A stretch of 40,987 bases of DNA from Chloroflexota bacterium (lineage in GTDB: Bacteria; Chloroflexota; FW602-bin22; JACPRP01): NCBI GenBank assembly GCA_016210495.1, contig JACQUC010000173.1, positions 1 through 40,987 of the forward strand, written 5' to 3'. Below the pieces are notes generated by a model that was given only the letters and a program-made list of their open reading frames with translations, ran no database searches and was not told the DNA's origin. The position numbers were made by a program, and so were the translations under genes. Shown here one piece after another: positions 17,489 to 25,234 of this stretch. The first letter of the stretch is position 1. Each line of letters opens with the position of its first letter.

Positions 17489-17896
17489 ATGGGACGGTCG
17501 CAAAGTGGAAGAATGGCCCGGCGGAGAGACAGTGGCCTAATCCGCGGCGTTCTACGACACAGGACCGGCCTTCTCATTAGTGTCGTCCTGCTTGGGGCGC
17601 TGACGCTGGCACTGGCCACAGGCTTGCTGGGATCCGGCGACAGAGCAGGCGCCAGCGAGCATAAGCCCGAGACCTCGGCAAATGCGATCTCACGCGTGCC
17701 ATCCACTGCTGCGCAGTCGCGCACCGTCGCGTTCAGCTACGACCAGGCCGGGCGGCTGGTCGGGACCAACTACGGTGCCGGCAACTCGATATCATATGCG
17801 TACGACAAGGCCGGCAATCTGCTGTCAGAGCAGACCGTCAGCGCACACAAGCTCTACTTGCCCATGATCGTGAGGGACTATGCAGGTGGATGGTAG
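17489..17896 (+). CDS. Mini-YD protein: membrane-anchored/secreted, two YD repeats, YLP-type tail
   Basis: 135 residues; ATG at 17489 behind GGAGGTGGAAAGAG. A basic N-terminus (MARRRDSGLIRGVLRHR) leads to one hydrophobic segment (LLISVVLLGALTLALATGLL, residues ~29-49) that may be a signal peptide or anchor. After a short linker come two YD motifs (FSYDQAGRLVGTNYGAG; ISYAYDKAGNLLSEQTV) and the tail HKLYLPMIVRDYAGGW. Free-standing RHS fragments are usually displaced toxin tips, but this one has its own export signal and lacks a toxin-like domain. It lies 174 bp after the giant RHS gene, in the same direction. Its role is unknown: possible accessory or cap for the RHS shell, or the shrunken remnant of a larger YD protein. 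Its 3' end belongs to the 128-bp duplicated segment. Confidence 0.7.
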   Translation: MGRSQSGRMARRRDSGLIRGVLRHRTGLLISVVLLGALTLALATGLLGSGDRAGASEHKPETSANAISRVPSTAAQSRTVAFSYDQAGRLVGTNYGAGNSISYAYDKAGNLLSEQTVSAHKLYLPMIVRDYAGGW

Positions 17897-17985
17897 ACAA
17901 GTCGCCTGATCTAGGCGATGCTAACCCCCGTCGGCTTCGGGCCGGCCCCCGTGTTTGGGACCCTGTGCTCGGGAGTCGACACGAA
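17858..17985 (+). repeat. 128-bp duplicated gene-end segment, copy 2
   Basis: It covers the last 13 codons (with the TAG) of the mini-YD gene and 89 bp downstream. It aligns without gaps to 8055-8182; see that entry. The rest of 17986-18087 shows no gene. Confidence 0.75.
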
Positions 17986-18087
17986 GAGAACGCTAAAAGA
18001 AGCGACACGCCGACGCCGAGCGCACCCTTCGGCCGATGGTCGCCGTCGAACAGGCACATCTCCAATGCATTCTGTGCGGCAGCGCGC

Positions 18088-19179
18088 TTATTCAGCCTCG
18101 CGCTCGCTTACGTAATCCAGCCATTCCACCCTGTAGCGTGGCCTGCGGCCATACATCACGTCGTCCAGCCAGAGCAGCGCCCGTCGCGCCAAGCCCGAGC
18201 GCCTGGCGCTCCAAACACCCATCCTGTGATACCAGCTCACCGGCTTGTTCCACGGGCAGACGGCTATGCACAGCGAGCAGCTCACGTGCTGCTCAGGCTT
18301 TGATAGCCAGTATCTGAGGCAGGTGTCGGGGTTGATCGCCCACTTTTCGACGCCGCGAACGATCTCCTTGCCGCCCGACGGTATGCTTCGCGACGGGCAG
18401 TTGTCGGCGCACTTCTTGCATATGGCACAGAACTCCTCAACGCCGACGTTAACGAGCCGGTCCACCGCCAGGGGCAGGTCCGTCGTCACCGTGCCCAGCC
18501 GCACGCGAGGGCCGTACAGCTCGTTAAGCATATAGCCGTTCCGGCCAAGCTCGCCGAGGCCGGCCTTGATGGCCAGGGGAACCTGAAGGACTTCTTCCTG
18601 CCGGAAGTGATGCGCGCGCGCGGGGTAGCCCAGCTCCCGGATGTACGCCGCCAGGTGGCACACCAGCTTGGCGACGTCGGCATAAGTGAGCCCTACCTCG
18701 GCGCTGTCGATGAAGCTGGGCGAGGCCTTCATCTTCTCGTGGTCCATTTCGATGCCGACGACGACGGCGTACTTGTGGCTCAGATGGATCTCCTCGCCGG
18801 GCTTTTGCACGGATGGATCGTGCTTCACCCCCACGTGTGAGTACACGTAGGCCTGGTCCAGCTCGGTGATGCCCACCAGGTCTGCCCCAAAGAACCTGGC
18901 CAGCCCTTTGATCTTCTCCGCCATGGCCTTCGGATCCTCGACCGGCACCTGCACGTGGTTAACCGGGCCGTCGACGGCCCGGATGAGATGCCAGGTGAGC
19001 ACGTTGGGCGAGGAAGTGCCAAGCAAAGTGCGGTTGAGCGGGTCCAGGGACGGTTCGGTGCGCCTCTCCTGGATCACCGGGCCGAGCTCCCCCGCCGCCG
19101 CCCGCGCGAACACAATCCGCCGCTGGTCGAACCTCTCCGGCTCGGACGCGGTCTTAGTCGTCATCCCGGCTTCGTTCAC
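18088..19179 (-). CDS. Cytoplasmic reductive-dehalogenase-like (RdhA-like) corrinoid/iron-sulfur protein
   Basis: 363 residues; GTG at 19179 after GGAGGAGG with 8-nt spacing. The order of motifs follows the RdhA catalytic family: IKGLARFFGADLVGITELD, YAVVVGIEMDHEKM, YIRELGYPARAHHF, then GLGELGRNGYMLNELYGPRV, RLGTVTTDLPLAVD, the cluster motif FCAICKKCADNCPSRSI (CxxCxxCxxxCP), WAINPDTCLRYW and CSLCIAVCPWNKP for the second [4Fe-4S] cluster. Known RdhA enzymes use a B12 cofactor and two clusters to remove halogens. This one has no Tat signal, and no RdhB anchor gene was found, so it is not a classical respiratory enzyme; it resembles the cytoplasmic, non-respiratory type. Substrate unknown. It is last of a three-gene minus-strand operon, 37 bp after the flavodiiron-like gene. 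An epoxyqueuosine-reductase relative is the alternative, but the RNG-YGPRVRLG motif fits RdhA better. Confidence 0.75.
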   Translation of the reverse strand: MNEAGMTTKTASEPERFDQRRIVFARAAAGELGPVIQERRTEPSLDPLNRTLLGTSSPNVLTWHLIRAVDGPVNHVQVPVEDPKAMAEKIKGLARFFGADLVGITELDQAYVYSHVGVKHDPSVQKPGEEIHLSHKYAVVVGIEMDHEKMKASPSFIDSAEVGLTYADVAKLVCHLAAYIRELGYPARAHHFRQEEVLQVPLAIKAGLGELGRNGYMLNELYGPRVRLGTVTTDLPLAVDRLVNVGVEEFCAICKKCADNCPSRSIPSGGKEIVRGVEKWAINPDTCLRYWLSKPEQHVSCSLCIAVCPWNKPVSWYHRMGVWSARRSGLARRALLWLDDVMYGRRPRYRVEWLDYVSEREAE

Positions 19180-19216
19180 CTCTCCTACCTCCTCCAGTCC
19201 TCAAATTCCCTACTTG

Positions 19217-19861
19217 CTACCGCACGTCCAGCGCCGGCCCGTGCCCCAGCGCCAAGATAGCGATGTCCAGCGCCCTGAGCTTGGCCAGGCAGGCCTCACG
19301 GGCCTCATCCGACGGAATCGAGGCATTGGCGATGTCCAGCACCTCGGCGATATCGGCCGGGACGACGGCGCTGTCGAAGCGCCCGCGCCTGATGAACAGA
19401 TCCGACGTGAAGAGAACCCCGTCCGCCTCCTCGTAGGCCAGCAACCCGTCCCAAAGATGCATCTCGGAGGGATACGTTATGAATCGCAGCCGCCGGCGCC
19501 CCAGGCTCAGGACGTCGTCCTCGTTCTGGACGAGGGTATTGGTGCAGATGCCGAAGCCCGCGAGCTGTCGGGCCGTGACGGCCGAGCCGACCGGCACCAG
19601 GTTCTTAGCCACCGACATAAGCATTGGCAGCGCCCCGCACTCGTCGGCCTCGAAGTGCGAGATGAAAGCGTAGGCGAGCGCCGCAGGATCTGTGACTCGA
19701 CTGATGCACTCCAGCACGCCCTCGAAAATGGGCGCCGCGCCGGTGTGCACCAGCGTCGCCTTCTCGTCTTCGATCAGATACTGGTTGAAAAACATGCCGG
19801 TCCTGTCGTCAAAGGTGGCGATGCGGTACACGCCCTCTACGATCTCGTCGATATTCGCCAT
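19217..19861 (-). CDS. Flavodiiron-type metallo-beta-lactamase-fold protein (ODP domain, no flavodoxin)
   Basis: 214 residues; ATG behind GAGGAGGAGATT. The diiron ligands of flavodiiron proteins are all visible: HFEADECGALP (H-x-E-x-D), then MHLWD with the next Asp after exactly 18 residues (VLFTSDLF), and the final His in LALGHGPALD. The flavodoxin domain of true flavodiiron NO/O2 reductases is absent, so electrons must come from another protein; the adjacent [4Fe-4S] proteins are obvious candidates. Such stand-alone ODP proteins are linked to O2/NO sensing or reduction in anaerobes. It is the middle gene of the operon 19965-20723, 19217-19861, 18088-19179. Confidence 0.82.
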   Translation of the reverse strand: MANIDEIVEGVYRIATFDDRTGMFFNQYLIEDEKATLVHTGAAPIFEGVLECISRVTDPAALAYAFISHFEADECGALPMLMSVAKNLVPVGSAVTARQLAGFGICTNTLVQNEDDVLSLGRRRLRFITYPSEMHLWDGLLAYEEADGVLFTSDLFIRRGRFDSAVVPADIAEVLDIANASIPSDEAREACLAKLRALDIAILALGHGPALDVR

Positions 19862-19885
19862 AATCTCCTCCTCTAAACCGGCTCA

Positions 19886-19953
19886 ACCGCAAAGACCGCG
19901 AAGAGCGCAAAGAAATCATTTGATATCTTTGCGTCCTTTGCGCCCTTTGCGGT
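19886..19953. repeat. 68-bp imperfect palindrome made of GCAAAG-type units
   Basis: Arms 19886-19918 and 19921-19953 (33 bp each) pair at 27 positions around a 2-nt loop. Each arm is built of phased units close to GCGCAAAG/GCGAAGA. It fills most of the 103-bp gap between the QueG-like and flavodiiron-like genes. It is a mobile palindromic (REP/MITE-like) element by appearance, and in RNA it would form a very long hairpin inside the operon, so it may also act as an attenuator or mRNA stabiliser. Confidence 0.75.
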
Positions 19954-19964
19954 AGTCACGTATC

Positions 19965-20723
19965 CTAACCCGTGGCCGTCCCTTTCTTGCCGTATGGGCA
20001 AACGTACAGGCACAGGCCGCAGGCGTGGCCCGGCGCGAAGCGGTTGCCGATGCCCAGGCGCTTCAGTTGACCGAGGTTGTACTCCTCGCACAGGTGCGCG
20101 TTGTACCGCGCCTCGCGTGGCTGGGCCGGGTCGAATGACGCACCGGTGAAGGCCTGCGCCGGGCAGATATCCACGCACAATCGGCAGTCGCCACAGCCGT
20201 CCTCCAGCGGTCTGCCGGGAGTGAGTGGCGCATCTGTAAGCAGGGTCAAAAGCGCCAGTCGGGGCCCCAGGTTCGGGTTGACCACGAGGCAGTTCTTGCC
20301 GATCCAACCCAGGCCCGCCAGGTGTGGCGCGATCTTCTGCGACATCACGCCGGCAAGCTGCTTGTCGTGGCCCTTCCCACGGAACACTGGAAATGCCTGG
20401 TATCTGGACCGCTCTATTATGTCGACCATATCCGTGGCTACCCGAGCCAGGCGCTCGCCCAGGTTTTCGCTGTGGGCACGGTACGTTAGAAAGATCGTGC
20501 GGTGCTCGTCCGGATCGTTGCGATGGGGAAGTCGCTCGACCACGCCATCCGCCTTCTTTGCCGCCAAGGCGATGGCCCGGGGAAAGCCACCGAGGAATGC
20601 GCCGCCGAATCGCGTGATGAAGTCCCTAGCCGGGGCAAGCTCGGCAACGCCAAACAGGTCAATACCATTTCCTGTGGCGTACGCCTCGAGTTCGCGTTGC
20701 AGGCCCTCTGCAGAGCTCGACAT
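19965..20723 (-). CDS. QueG-like double [4Fe-4S] cluster protein
   Basis: 252 residues; ATG behind GGGAGGATGACAGGAA. It resembles the epoxyqueuosine reductase/RdhA superfamily: APHLAGLGWIGKNCLVVNP, GPRLALLTLLTDAPLTPG, first cluster CGDCRLCVDICPAQAF, second cluster HACGLCLYVCPYGKKG. It is shorter than QueG (about 350-380) and lacks the C-terminal HEAT-like part, so a tRNA-modifying role is doubtful. A small electron-transfer or B12-linked reductase working with the RdhA-like and flavodiiron-like proteins of the same operon is the likelier inference. It is the promoter-proximal gene; no clear promoter is visible in the upstream gap. Confidence 0.75.
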   Translation of the reverse strand: MSSSAEGLQRELEAYATGNGIDLFGVAELAPARDFITRFGGAFLGGFPRAIALAAKKADGVVERLPHRNDPDEHRTIFLTYRAHSENLGERLARVATDMVDIIERSRYQAFPVFRGKGHDKQLAGVMSQKIAPHLAGLGWIGKNCLVVNPNLGPRLALLTLLTDAPLTPGRPLEDGCGDCRLCVDICPAQAFTGASFDPAQPREARYNAHLCEEYNLGQLKRLGIGNRFAPGHACGLCLYVCPYGKKGTATG

Positions 20724-21031
20724 TTCCTGTCATCCTCCCCATTTAGTTTTCGGCGCAGAATGGCGACGATGCCCGGCCCTACCCCGGGCGTCCGCCTTAG
20801 GCAGCGGCCCCAACGCCTTTGCTTTTGGCACCCAGAACTACTCTGCCGACTTGCGCCGGTGCCAGCCAGCATACGACAATGGAGCCTACGAGTCAATATT
20901 GGAGGTGCCTGGGACATTGCCAGTTTGAGATGGGAAAGCGAACCAGGTATGTCCCAGCGAATTCGGCCCTTGACAACTGAATGCCGCCCCTGTATATTGG
21001 CGACCGATAGCTTAGGCCAGAGGATGGATCT
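20724..21031. other. Divergent intergenic region, QueG-like operon and acyl-CoA dehydrogenase
   Basis: 308 bp without a supported gene. It contains the strong plus-strand promoter at 20970-20998. No convincing minus-strand promoter for the redox operon was found. Confidence 0.5.
20970..20998 (+). promoter_or_regulatory. Strong sigma70 promoter for the acyl-CoA dehydrogenase
   Basis: Perfect TTGACA (20970-20975), 17-bp spacer, TATATT (20993-20998). The transcript would start near 21005, about 27 nt before the TTG start codon. Confidence 0.8.
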
Positions 21032-22186
21032 TTGATAGAATCATTGCTTTCCGATGAACAGAAACTGTTCCGAACCACCGTGAGAAGTTTCGGCGAGAAA
21101 GAGGTCACGCCGCACGTCGCGGAATGGGATGAGGCGAGTGAGTTCCCTTGGCAAGAGCTGATCCTGAAGAAGATGGGTTCCCTGGGGTTCCTTGGGTTGA
21201 TGGTTCCACAGGAGTACGGTGGTTATGGTGGGGGGGCCGTCGACCTGGTGATTCTTATGGAAGAAATGTGTCGAGCTGGTTTCATGCCCGCTATCACTTC
21301 CATAAGCGGAGCGTGTCGTAATATCGCTCATTTCGGTCGAGAGGAGCAAAGGCAAAAGTATCTGCCCGACCTCGCTGCCGGCAAGATACTCGGTGCCTCC
21401 GCTCAGACCGAGCCCGACGCGGGCTCAGATTCCTCGGGCATGAAGACGACGGCCCAACTGGTCGGAGATCAGTACGTCATCAATGGGACCAAGATTTTCA
21501 TTTCCAACGCGCCCATCGCCGACGTTTTCATCGTCGCGGCTAAGGATATCTCGAAACAGCCAGCACGGCTTAGCGCCTTCATCGTCGAGCGAGGAACGCC
21601 TGGATTAGTCATTGGCAAGAAGGAAACGGAGATGGGACTGCGACTCATGCCTCAGGCGCCGCTCTATCTTGACAACTGTTCGGTGCCCAGGGAGAATCTC
21701 CTCGATCTCGGCCCTAACGGCATAAGAAGTCTGATGCAAGAGTTCAATACAGAACGCTGCGGCAATTCAGGAGCCTGTCTGGGATGGGCGCAGGCGGCCT
21801 TTGAGAGGGCGTTGGATTATGCCCAGGAGCGTCAGACGTTTGGCAAACCCCTCGCCGGCAACCAGGGCATCCAGTGGATGCTAGCCGATATGGCCACCAC
21901 ACTTGAGGCGGGAAGGCTGTTGGTCTATAACGCCGCGTACCGCCTCGACAAAGGACTCAGGGCGGTGAAGGAAGTAGCGATGGCGAAGTGCTTTATGAAC
22001 GAGCAGGCGTTCAAGATCATCAACGATGCCATGCAGATTCATGGTGGCTATGGCTATTCGAGGGAGTATGCCGTCGAACGCATGCTTAGAGATCAGCGAG
22101 GGCTTGGCTTTGGTGGGGGCACCCCACAGATGCTCAGAACGAGAATCGCCAGCGAGCTCCTCAGAGATTCTCAACGACAAAGGTGA
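21032..22186 (+). CDS. Acyl-CoA dehydrogenase family flavoprotein
   Basis: 384 residues; TTG start at 21032 after GAGGAT with about 6-nt spacing. Standard three-domain layout: N-terminal helices ([40 protein letters not shown]), middle beta domain ([36 protein letters not shown]) and C-terminal helices ([35 protein letters not shown]). The usual catalytic Glu in the EGT motif is Gly (FGGGTPQML); a Glu sits instead in FNTERCG, the position of the base in isovaleryl-CoA and long-chain enzymes. The family removes two hydrogens from acyl-CoA and passes electrons to ETF. No etfAB or enoyl-CoA hydratase lies nearby. Its last 26 bp overlap the thiolase gene on the other strand. Confidence 0.92.
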   Translation: MIESLLSDEQKLFRTTVRSFGEKEVTPHVAEWDEASEFPWQELILKKMGSLGFLGLMVPQEYGGYGGGAVDLVILMEEMCRAGFMPAITSISGACRNIAHFGREEQRQKYLPDLAAGKILGASAQTEPDAGSDSSGMKTTAQLVGDQYVINGTKIFISNAPIADVFIVAAKDISKQPARLSAFIVERGTPGLVIGKKETEMGLRLMPQAPLYLDNCSVPRENLLDLGPNGIRSLMQEFNTERCGNSGACLGWAQAAFERALDYAQERQTFGKPLAGNQGIQWMLADMATTLEAGRLLVYNAAYRLDKGLRAVKEVAMAKCFMNEQAFKIINDAMQIHGGYGYSREYAVERMLRDQRGLGFGGGTPQMLRTRIASELLRDSQRQR

Positions 22187-23333
22187 TCCCCATCCCTCCA
22201 CCGACGCACATTGTCGCAGCACCGCACTTGCGGCCGCGACGCCGGAGCTCGTGGCACAGGGTAAGTAATACTCGTGGGCCGCTAGCTGCCACCGGATGGC
22301 CAAGAGCTATTGCCCCGCCGTTCACATTCACGATATCGCGATCGAGTTCCAGCTCTTTCTCGCAGATGAGATACTGAACGGCGAATGCCTCGTTGATCTC
22401 GAAGAGATCTATGTCGCGAACTGAGAAGCCGGCTGCTTTCAACGCCTTCTTAGTGGCAGGGACAGGTGCGTATCCAAACAGGCCGGGTTCGACACCTGCC
22501 ACAGCGTAAGAAACGATTCGGGCCAACGGCCGAAGACCGTGCTTGTCCACTGCGTTGGCCGATGCTAATAGGACAAGAGCAGCCGCATCGTTCAGTGGAG
22601 AGGAATTGCCTGCTGTTACCGTTCCGCCGGGCTTGAACGCCGGATTCAGGTTGCTCAGCTTTGCGAGCGAAGCATCAGACCGCGGTTGCTCATCAGTTTG
22701 GAACAAGCAGCTTTGCTTCCGCACAACTACCTGAACCGGCTCTATTTCGTTTTTGAAACTGCCCCGCTTGATGGCCTCGGTCGCCTTTTGATGACTGGCG
22801 AACGCGAGTTCGTCTTGCTCCTCGCGTCTCACTGCGAATCGTTCTGCCAACATCTCAGCGATCTCGCCCATCAATAGTCCGGTAGTAGGATCCTTCAGGC
22901 TTCCCATGACGCTGTCGATCATCTCTGCGTGCCCAAGTCGCTGCCCCCATCTAGCACTCTTCACCCAATAAGGGGCTGCGCTCATTACTTCTGTACCACC
23001 GGCGAGCACGATCTCAGCTTCCCCGAGCTTGATCGCCTGAGCAGCTCTGATAACCGCTTGCATCCCCGATCCGCAGTTGAAGTTAACAAGAGAGGCGGGC
23101 GTTTCTGCGGGTATGCCTGCCAATAATCCTGCCGTCCTCGGCCAATCCGCGAATTCGGAGAGAATAGCCGAGCCGATTACAATATCGTCAACCAACTGAG
23201 GGTCCAGACCGGTCCGGCGTAGTATCGCTGCGATTATCACCGCCGTAAGCGAACTCGGAGCAAAGTCTTTCAGACTTCCACCGTACGAGCCAATAGGACT
23301 TCGAACACCATCTACGATATAGATTTCTTGCAT
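22161..23333 (-). CDS. Thiolase (acetyl-CoA C-acyltransferase family)
   Basis: 390 residues from the ATG at 23333, where the typical start [19 protein letters not shown] begins; the frame is open to 23378 but that part is not thiolase-like. The ribosome site is weak. Catalytic residues are all present: nucleophilic Cys in [18 protein letters not shown], His in [16 protein letters not shown] and the second Cys in MCVGGGMG. It cleaves 3-ketoacyl-CoA in beta-oxidation or condenses acetyl-CoA. It is transcribed from its own promoter (23462-23490) towards the acyl-CoA dehydrogenase, and the two genes overlap by 26 bp at their 3' ends. Confidence 0.93.
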   Translation of the reverse strand: MQEIYIVDGVRSPIGSYGGSLKDFAPSSLTAVIIAAILRRTGLDPQLVDDIVIGSAILSEFADWPRTAGLLAGIPAETPASLVNFNCGSGMQAVIRAAQAIKLGEAEIVLAGGTEVMSAAPYWVKSARWGQRLGHAEMIDSVMGSLKDPTTGLLMGEIAEMLAERFAVRREEQDELAFASHQKATEAIKRGSFKNEIEPVQVVVRKQSCLFQTDEQPRSDASLAKLSNLNPAFKPGGTVTAGNSSPLNDAAALVLLASANAVDKHGLRPLARIVSYAVAGVEPGLFGYAPVPATKKALKAAGFSVRDIDLFEINEAFAVQYLICEKELELDRDIVNVNGGAIALGHPVAASGPRVLLTLCHELRRRGRKCGAATMCVGGGMGITFVVENL

Positions 23334-23461
23334 GCCCGTTTTCCCTAAACTTCTACATCCGGCGCTTCCACCGACCAATTGTCGCCAAACATCGGCATCG
23401 AAAGAAAGCGGCCCCGCTCAGCCTCTTATCGTGGCAGGCCGGACGCTCGTTCATCTCGACG

Positions 23462-23490
23462 AGTATAGTGATAGGTAAGGCGACAGTCAA
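23462..23490 (-). promoter_or_regulatory. Promoter for the thiolase gene
   Basis: Minus strand TTGACT (23490-23485), 17-bp spacer, TATACT (23467-23462). The -35 overlaps the last codons of the upstream epimerase gene; the leader to the thiolase start is about 120 nt. Confidence 0.65.
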
Positions 23491-24449
23491 TAGTGCCTGT
23501 CCAGCTCCGAGGCATAGTTGACGCCAAAGCTGTCGCCGTGCTCGGCCAGCCAGGCGCTAAGGCGCGTCGGCCCGGTGGGCGGCCCGTCCGAAATCAGCAG
23601 GTTGGCCATGAGGCCATCGACCTCGTCTTTGGTAAGTAAGACGTCCTTGACCAGGTGGCCGACAAGCGCCGAAAGGAATAGCGCTACCCTTGGTCGACAG
23701 TGAACGATGCCGCTTCTGCTGCGCACCGTCTTGCGCACGAGCCTCACCAACTGGTCGAACGTGTAGACCTCCGGCCCAACGGCGTCGATTATCGAATTGC
23801 TCTCGTCTCGCGCCGCGCGCACGGCGATTTCGGCGAGGTCCTCGACGTGGATTGGCTGGAGCTTGTAGTCGCCTGCACCAGGGATGACGAAAAGCGGAAA
23901 CCGTCTGAGCAGCCAGGCCACGTTGTTGACGAGAACATCTTCGCGCCCGAAGATCACGGTTGGCCGGATGATGGCATACGACAGCTTGGAATCGATAATC
24001 AGCTTCTCCAAGAGCCCCTTGCCTCTAAAATAGGGCAAAGGAGAATCAGCCGAGGCGTTGGTGATGCTGACGTGTACGATCTTGCGGATGCCGGCCTCTT
24101 CGGCGGCTTCGATCAGGGTCATTGTGTTTTCGATGGCCCTGTCATAAGTGGCCTGGCCGTGGGGGAACCGGACCCAGTAGGTGTTGTAGAAAGTCGTCGC
24201 TCCCTGGAGCCTTCTGGCCAGTTTGCTGGGATTGTCGAAGCTGAATGGAGCCACGCTTACCCGATCACCAAACGGATTCCGGCGGTTCAGATGCCCCGTC
24301 AGCGTCATTACCCTCTGTCCTTCCGAAAGAAGCTTGCGAGTGATGTATCTGCCCGTGTACCCGAGCGCGCCTGTGACCACGCTCAACTCAGGCGACTGCA
24401 CGTTCGAGCCAGCGTCATCCCAATGCTGCACCGCTTCCAAAGTCTTCAT
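23487..24449 (-). CDS. NAD(P)-binding epimerase/reductase (extended or atypical SDR, NmrA/NDUFA9-like)
   Basis: 320 residues. The Rossmann motif VVTGALGYTGRYITRKLL (GxxGxxG) is at about residues 24-41. Other signals are IRKIVHVSITNAS, the PYFRGKGLLEKLI segment where the Lys follows a Tyr with one fewer residue than YxxxK, IIRPTVIFGRED and IHVEDLAEIAV. This matches the atypical SDR group used as sugar or quinone-linked dehydrogenases and redox sensors. The substrate is unknown. The start ATG lies 3 nt after the stop of the GbsR-type regulator, whose final codons supply its GGAGGAG ribosome site, so the two are one operon and the regulator probably controls it. Confidence 0.85.
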   Translation of the reverse strand: MKTLEAVQHWDDAGSNVQSPELSVVTGALGYTGRYITRKLLSEGQRVMTLTGHLNRRNPFGDRVSVAPFSFDNPSKLARRLQGATTFYNTYWVRFPHGQATYDRAIENTMTLIEAAEEAGIRKIVHVSITNASADSPLPYFRGKGLLEKLIIDSKLSYAIIRPTVIFGREDVLVNNVAWLLRRFPLFVIPGAGDYKLQPIHVEDLAEIAVRAARDESNSIIDAVGPEVYTFDQLVRLVRKTVRSRSGIVHCRPRVALFLSALVGHLVKDVLLTKDEVDGLMANLLISDGPPTGPTRLSAWLAEHGDSFGVNYASELDRHY

Positions 24450-24452
24450 ACG

Positions 24453-25004
24453 TCACTCCTCCCGCGTCTTCAGCCGCACGCCCGACCCGAAGACCTTGAA
24501 CATCGCGGCCAGCTCTCTAAGCTCGTCGGGCGTCATCCTAAGCGCAACGTCAACGATACTGTCCAGCAGACGGTAGAACTCCTGCAGGGAGCCCAGACGC
24601 TCCAGCGCAAAGTCTCTTGCGTCAGATCGCTCCGCCTGCTCCGCCAGGTGGACGCTCTCCTCGACCAGGGCGAAGGACTGATCGAAATCCGGCTTCTGGC
24701 GCAGCGTCAGCACGGACTGGGCGATCTTCCAGAAGTCGGCCTCGGCCTCGAAAAACACCCGGCGGTCACCGGTGCGCCAGGAGCGGTGGACCATACCGAG
24801 ATGCTCTAGTTGGCGAATGGCGATGCTGACGTTTCCCTTGGTAACCCCCAGCACGCGCGCGATCTCTTCCAGCGCCACCGGTTCCGTGCCGAGATACAGC
24901 ACGGCGTACATCTCGCCGGCCATCCGGCCCAATCCCCAGAACGCGCTCTGTCGTCCCAGCGCCTTGACCAGCGCCTCTCTGGCCTGGAGCATTTCATCGT
25001 TCAC
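24453..25004 (-). CDS. GbsR/MarR-type transcriptional regulator
   Basis: 183 residues; GTG at 25004 after GAGG with 8-nt spacing (an earlier GTG at 25013 overlaps that site). The helical N-terminus (GRQSAFWGLGRMAGEMYAVL) leads into a winged helix (PVALEEIARVLGVTKGNVSI, AIRQLEHLGMVHRSWRTGDR, RVFFEAEADFW), the arrangement of the GbsR family. The C-terminal half is helical and probably dimerises. First gene of an operon with the epimerase. The upstream region has a strong promoter with the palindrome ATACGTAT touching its -10, a possible autoregulatory operator. Confidence 0.88.
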   Translation of the reverse strand: MNDEMLQAREALVKALGRQSAFWGLGRMAGEMYAVLYLGTEPVALEEIARVLGVTKGNVSIAIRQLEHLGMVHRSWRTGDRRVFFEAEADFWKIAQSVLTLRQKPDFDQSFALVEESVHLAEQAERSDARDFALERLGSLQEFYRLLDSIVDVALRMTPDELRELAAMFKVFGSGVRLKTREE

Positions 25005-25045
25005 CCGAAGCACCTCGTTTATGTCGTTTAAGTGTTTCTATACGT

Positions 25046-25074
25046 ATTATACTAGTCAATTGAATACTTGGCAA
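25046..25074 (-). promoter_or_regulatory. Promoter and possible operator of the GbsR-epimerase operon
   Basis: Minus strand TTGCCA (25074-25069), 17-bp spacer, perfect TATAAT (25051-25046). The palindrome ATACGTAT abuts and overlaps the -10, and AAGTGTTTC/GAATACTT half-sites flank the promoter. Confidence 0.7.
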
Positions 25075-25234
25075 GAGGAAATATCATTGGGTAATCAGAA
25101 AAATAGAGAAGCCGGTAATTCGTGGGAGCACAGCGCAAACCGGTCTTGCGCAGCGACGAAGGGAAGGTCAGGGAAGTCACGAACAATCCCCAGTAGGGGC
25201 TTGTAGCTTACGAGACGGGGTTTCTCAAGAAAGG

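Noticed and set aside
18088..19179. RdhA-like protein considered as epoxyqueuosine reductase QueG
   Set aside because: The order of motifs (GELGRNGYML, YGPRVRLG, CKKCADNCPS, CIAVCPWNKP) fits the reductive dehalogenase family more closely, and the HEAT-repeat end of QueG is absent.
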